Source: Nonomuraea sp. SYSU D8015 (lineage in GTDB: Bacteria > Actinomycetota > Actinomycetes > Streptosporangiales > Streptosporangiaceae). From it: a DNA stretch of 64,000 bases. Positions within the stretch are counted from its first letter, which is position 1; each line of letters starts with the position of its first letter. The stretch lies in assembly GCF_008065375.1 (NCBI RefSeq), contig NZ_VJYI01000033.1:29705-93704 (forward strand), given 5' to 3'. Both the position numbers and the translations under genes were made by a program. Under the pieces are notes generated by a model that was given only the letters and a program-made list of their open reading frames with translations, made no database searches and was not told the origin of the DNA. Positions 62,261 to 64,000 of this stretch are shown here, one piece after another.

Positions 62261-62722
62261 CCCCGATCCGATGATCCGCCGTAGCCGATCCCGGGTGGGC
62301 GGCTCGATCCGCTCATTCTTCAAATGCGCCAGCAGCTGCTCGCGCACGCGGTCGACCTGCCGCTCCTTCTCACACACCTCGACGGCCAGCCACTGTGCGG
62401 CCTTCTCGGCATCGGCGACAGTGCAATCGCGGAAGCCGAAGTACTTGCGGATGTCGGCGCGGTGCGCCTTGATCGTGCGGCCGTCCCATTCATACAACCG
62501 CAGCTCGGACGCGGGCACGTCCACCAGGCGTGCGACGTAGGTGACCGCCTGGTCGGGGATCTCACTGGGGCCGGTCGGGAACCGGCCATGCACGGCATAA
62601 AACCGAAGCAGCAGCGCGAACCCCAGCTTGGTCGCGCCCCGGCGCCAGGACGACTGGTCCAGCTCGTCGCCTACCAGCGTCCAGTTCCCAATCAGATCGT
62701 CCTCGTCCAGCACACGCGCCAC
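62261..62722 (-). mobile_element. Tn3-family transposase, N-terminal scrap
   Basis: 154 codons from the ATG at 62722: MARVLDEDDLIGNWTLVGDE, KLGFALLLRFYAVHGRFPTG, LRLYEWDGRTIKAHRADIRK, AHLKNERIEPPTRDRLRRII. This is the N-terminal DUF4158-type domain of a Tn3 transposase (about 1000 residues when complete). The remainder is replaced by the antisense of the integrase scrap. Confidence 0.85.
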
Positions 62723-62960
62723 GAGACATCCGGCTCTCTCGCCAGCGGGCAGCCTCCCGCCCGCAGATCCACGATGCCGGTGTCCATACTGACCGTGCTT
62801 GATCGTACACGTCCAGGATCGGCGAAAGAATCGCTGTCGCCCAGGAAAGACCCTCGTTGAGCTGCACTAACGCAATCGCGTGTACCGGGTGACAGCAGTC
62901 TTACCGGCACCCCAACTCAGGCGTCACCGCCGTCGGCTTCAGTCACCCACGTCACCTCCG
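62723..62960. other. Spacer between Tn3 head and coiled-coil gene
   Basis: 238 bp. Several short minus-strand frames (for example VQLNEGLSWATAILSPILDV) are open but unrecognised. It could hold the Tn3 end and its promoter; no clear inverted repeat was found. Confidence 0.35.
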
Positions 62961-64000
62961 TCACTTCGAACGCAGCTCCGCCGCGACCGCTCGTTCCCGC
63001 AGCTGAGCCGCCTCCGCCCGTGCCGCCTCCAGCTCGGCTCGCAGGTCCTCCAGCCGTACCCGCTCCAGCCGCAACTCCGCCCGCGCCTGATCGCGTTCCT
63101 TGACCGCCGCATCGGCACGCGCCTTCTCCCGCGTCACCAGCTTGCGCTCCCGGGCCAGCGCCGCCGCCCCCTCCTCCTCGAGCGCGGCCGCCTTCGCCGT
63201 CAACCGCTCCACCTCGGTCGCCGCCCTCTCGGCCTCCTGAATCGCCACCGCCCGGTCGCGTCCCGCCTCGGCCGCTGTTCGTTCGGCCGCGACAGCCCGC
63301 TCCATGGCGCGCTCGCGCTCCTGCGCCGCCGCCTCCTCCCGGGCCCTGGCCGCGATCACGTCACGTTCCGCCTGCTCACGCGCCCGCAGCGCCGCCGCCG
63401 TCTCCTCCCGGGCGCGATCCCTTTCCTCCCGTGCCCGACCGGCCTCCTCCTCAGCCTGTACGGCCTGCGCCCGCGCCTCCGCGGCGCGCTTGTCCGCCAA
63501 CTCCACACGCTCGGCCAGTTCCTGCACGGCCTGATCCCTGGCCCGTTCGGTCAGCTCGACCTGGCGTGCCGCCTCCTTGGCCCGCTGCTCGGCCTGATCC
63601 GCGCGCCGCTTCGCCTCCTCGGCGGTCTGAAGGGCCTGCCGTTCGGTGCTGGCGGCTTCCCGCAGCGCGGCCAGCGCCTGCTCGCGCGCTCTCTCGGCAT
63701 CGTTGAGCGCGGTCTCCCGCTCGTGTTCCGCCTCCTCGAGGCGGGCCCGCATCTCGGCCGTCTGCCTGCGGGCGTGTTCGGCGGCCTCGCGAGCGAGCCG
63801 TACCTGCTCGAACGCCTGCTCCCGCTCGGTACGCGCGATCGCCACCCGCGTGTGCGCCTCCGCCTGCACGGCGAGCTCCGACAGGTGCGCCGAGCGCAGC
63901 AGCGGGGTGTTGCCCTCGTTCAGCGAGACGGCCGGGGTGTCGTCGGTGACCGGCAGCCAGCGCCGGTAGCCGCTGTTGATCAAGCCATGCCAGATAGTCA
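62961..64000 (-). CDS. Threonine synthase-like head joined to a long coiled coil (5' end outside window)
   Basis: The first ~40 visible residues (IWHGLINSGYRRWLPVTDDT then PAVSLNEGNTPLLRSAHLSE) match the N-terminal end of PLP-dependent threonine synthase. The PLP-lysine region never appears. From about AVQAEAHTRVAIARTEREQ the protein becomes ~300 residues of continuous Ala/Glu/Arg-rich heptads (ARAREEAAAQERERAMERAV), as in KfrA-like plasmid/integrase-associated coiled-coil proteins, ending ELRSK at 62961. It is probably a chimera made by deletion. The frame is open at the right edge. Confidence 0.7.
   Translation of the reverse strand, partial: TIWHGLINSGYRRWLPVTDDTPAVSLNEGNTPLLRSAHLSELAVQAEAHTRVAIARTEREQAFEQVRLAREAAEHARRQTAEMRARLEEAEHERETALNDAERAREQALAALREAASTERQALQTAEEAKRRADQAEQRAKEAARQVELTERARDQAVQELAERVELADKRAAEARAQAVQAEEEAGRAREERDRAREETAAALRAREQAERDVIAARAREEAAAQERERAMERAVAAERTAAEAGRDRAVAIQEAERAATEVERLTAKAAALEEEGAAALARERKLVTREKARADAAVKERDQARAELRLERVRLEDLRAELEAARAEAAQLRERAVAAELRSK

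Noticed and set aside
1..64000. CRISPR arrays, rRNA, tRNA, replication origin
   Set aside because: No regularly spaced repeats, conserved rRNA segments or convincing tRNA cloverleaf were noticed by eye; a tRNA scan was not possible.

Overview
The window is high-GC DNA with GTG and TTG starts, 4-bp stop/start overlaps, leaderless-looking promoters, and actinobacterial families (AfsR/BTAD regulator, WYL regulators, DinB/DUF664 proteins, LLM flavin oxidoreductase, DrrAB-type ABC exporter). It is most likely the chromosome of a filamentous actinomycete, possibly of the Streptosporangiales. The order is inferred from family content only, and no rRNA or tRNA gene was seen to test it. The mix of one- and two-gene regulator/effector modules with many dead genes suggests an accessory region such as a chromosome arm.

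Layout. 0-8 kb: a GntR/ABC pair, a dead secreted-protein gene, a Tn3 scrap beside a 5'-clipped tetR, a PadR-controlled FtsX/LolD-type ABC operon, and a dead class A penicillin-binding protein flanked by two copies of the PadR promoter. 8-16 kb: an LtrA stub, an LLM-FAD oxidoreductase fusion gene, a RibD/DHFR-like reductase, a cupin, a LysR, a VOC-DinB pair facing a WYL regulator, and a chloramphenicol-phosphotransferase homologue. 16-24 kb: paired ABC exporters, a cupin, a DHA2 MFS and an esterase transcribed away from a PucR regulator, then a second DinB/WYL pair in which DinB is dead. 25-34 kb: a DsbA protein behind a MerR-type promoter, a histidine phosphatase, a PEP-synthase-like phosphotransferase facing two small HTH genes, a second DHFR-like reductase, a Tn3 scrap, a PNPOx protein, an MFS/LysR pair and a metal-dependent cyclase.

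34-53 kb is a decayed glycan-utilisation region. It holds a Tat leader stub, two GH2 genes joined head to head with both 5' ends missing, an internally deleted Tn3 transposase, a carbonic anhydrase stub, two serine hydrolases with a clipped DUF4097 gene between them, an AfsR-type regulator, a truncated and frameshifted sugar-binding protein, an intact GH95 alpha-L-fucosidase and a Tat-exported pectinase-fold protein with one frameshift. 53-59 kb: an IS1182 element inside a dead integrase, then a P450 / DrrAB-like ABC / membrane-protein operon facing its likely regulator. 60-64 kb: a 6PGDH-type reductase, a methyltransferase tail, integrase and Tn3 heads facing each other, and a threonine-synthase-like head joined to a long coiled coil that runs off the window.

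The dominant theme is recombination debris. At least five Tn3-family transposase pieces, three tyrosine-recombinase pieces, one serine-recombinase tail and one IS1182 sit at or near the points where neighbouring genes are clipped. No single wholly new system is proven. The most distinctive items are the LLM-FAD fusion with a deleted FAD segment, the duplicated DinB/WYL modules, the phosphotransferase with no substrate domain, and the chimeric ends at 36.6 kb and 63.9 kb.
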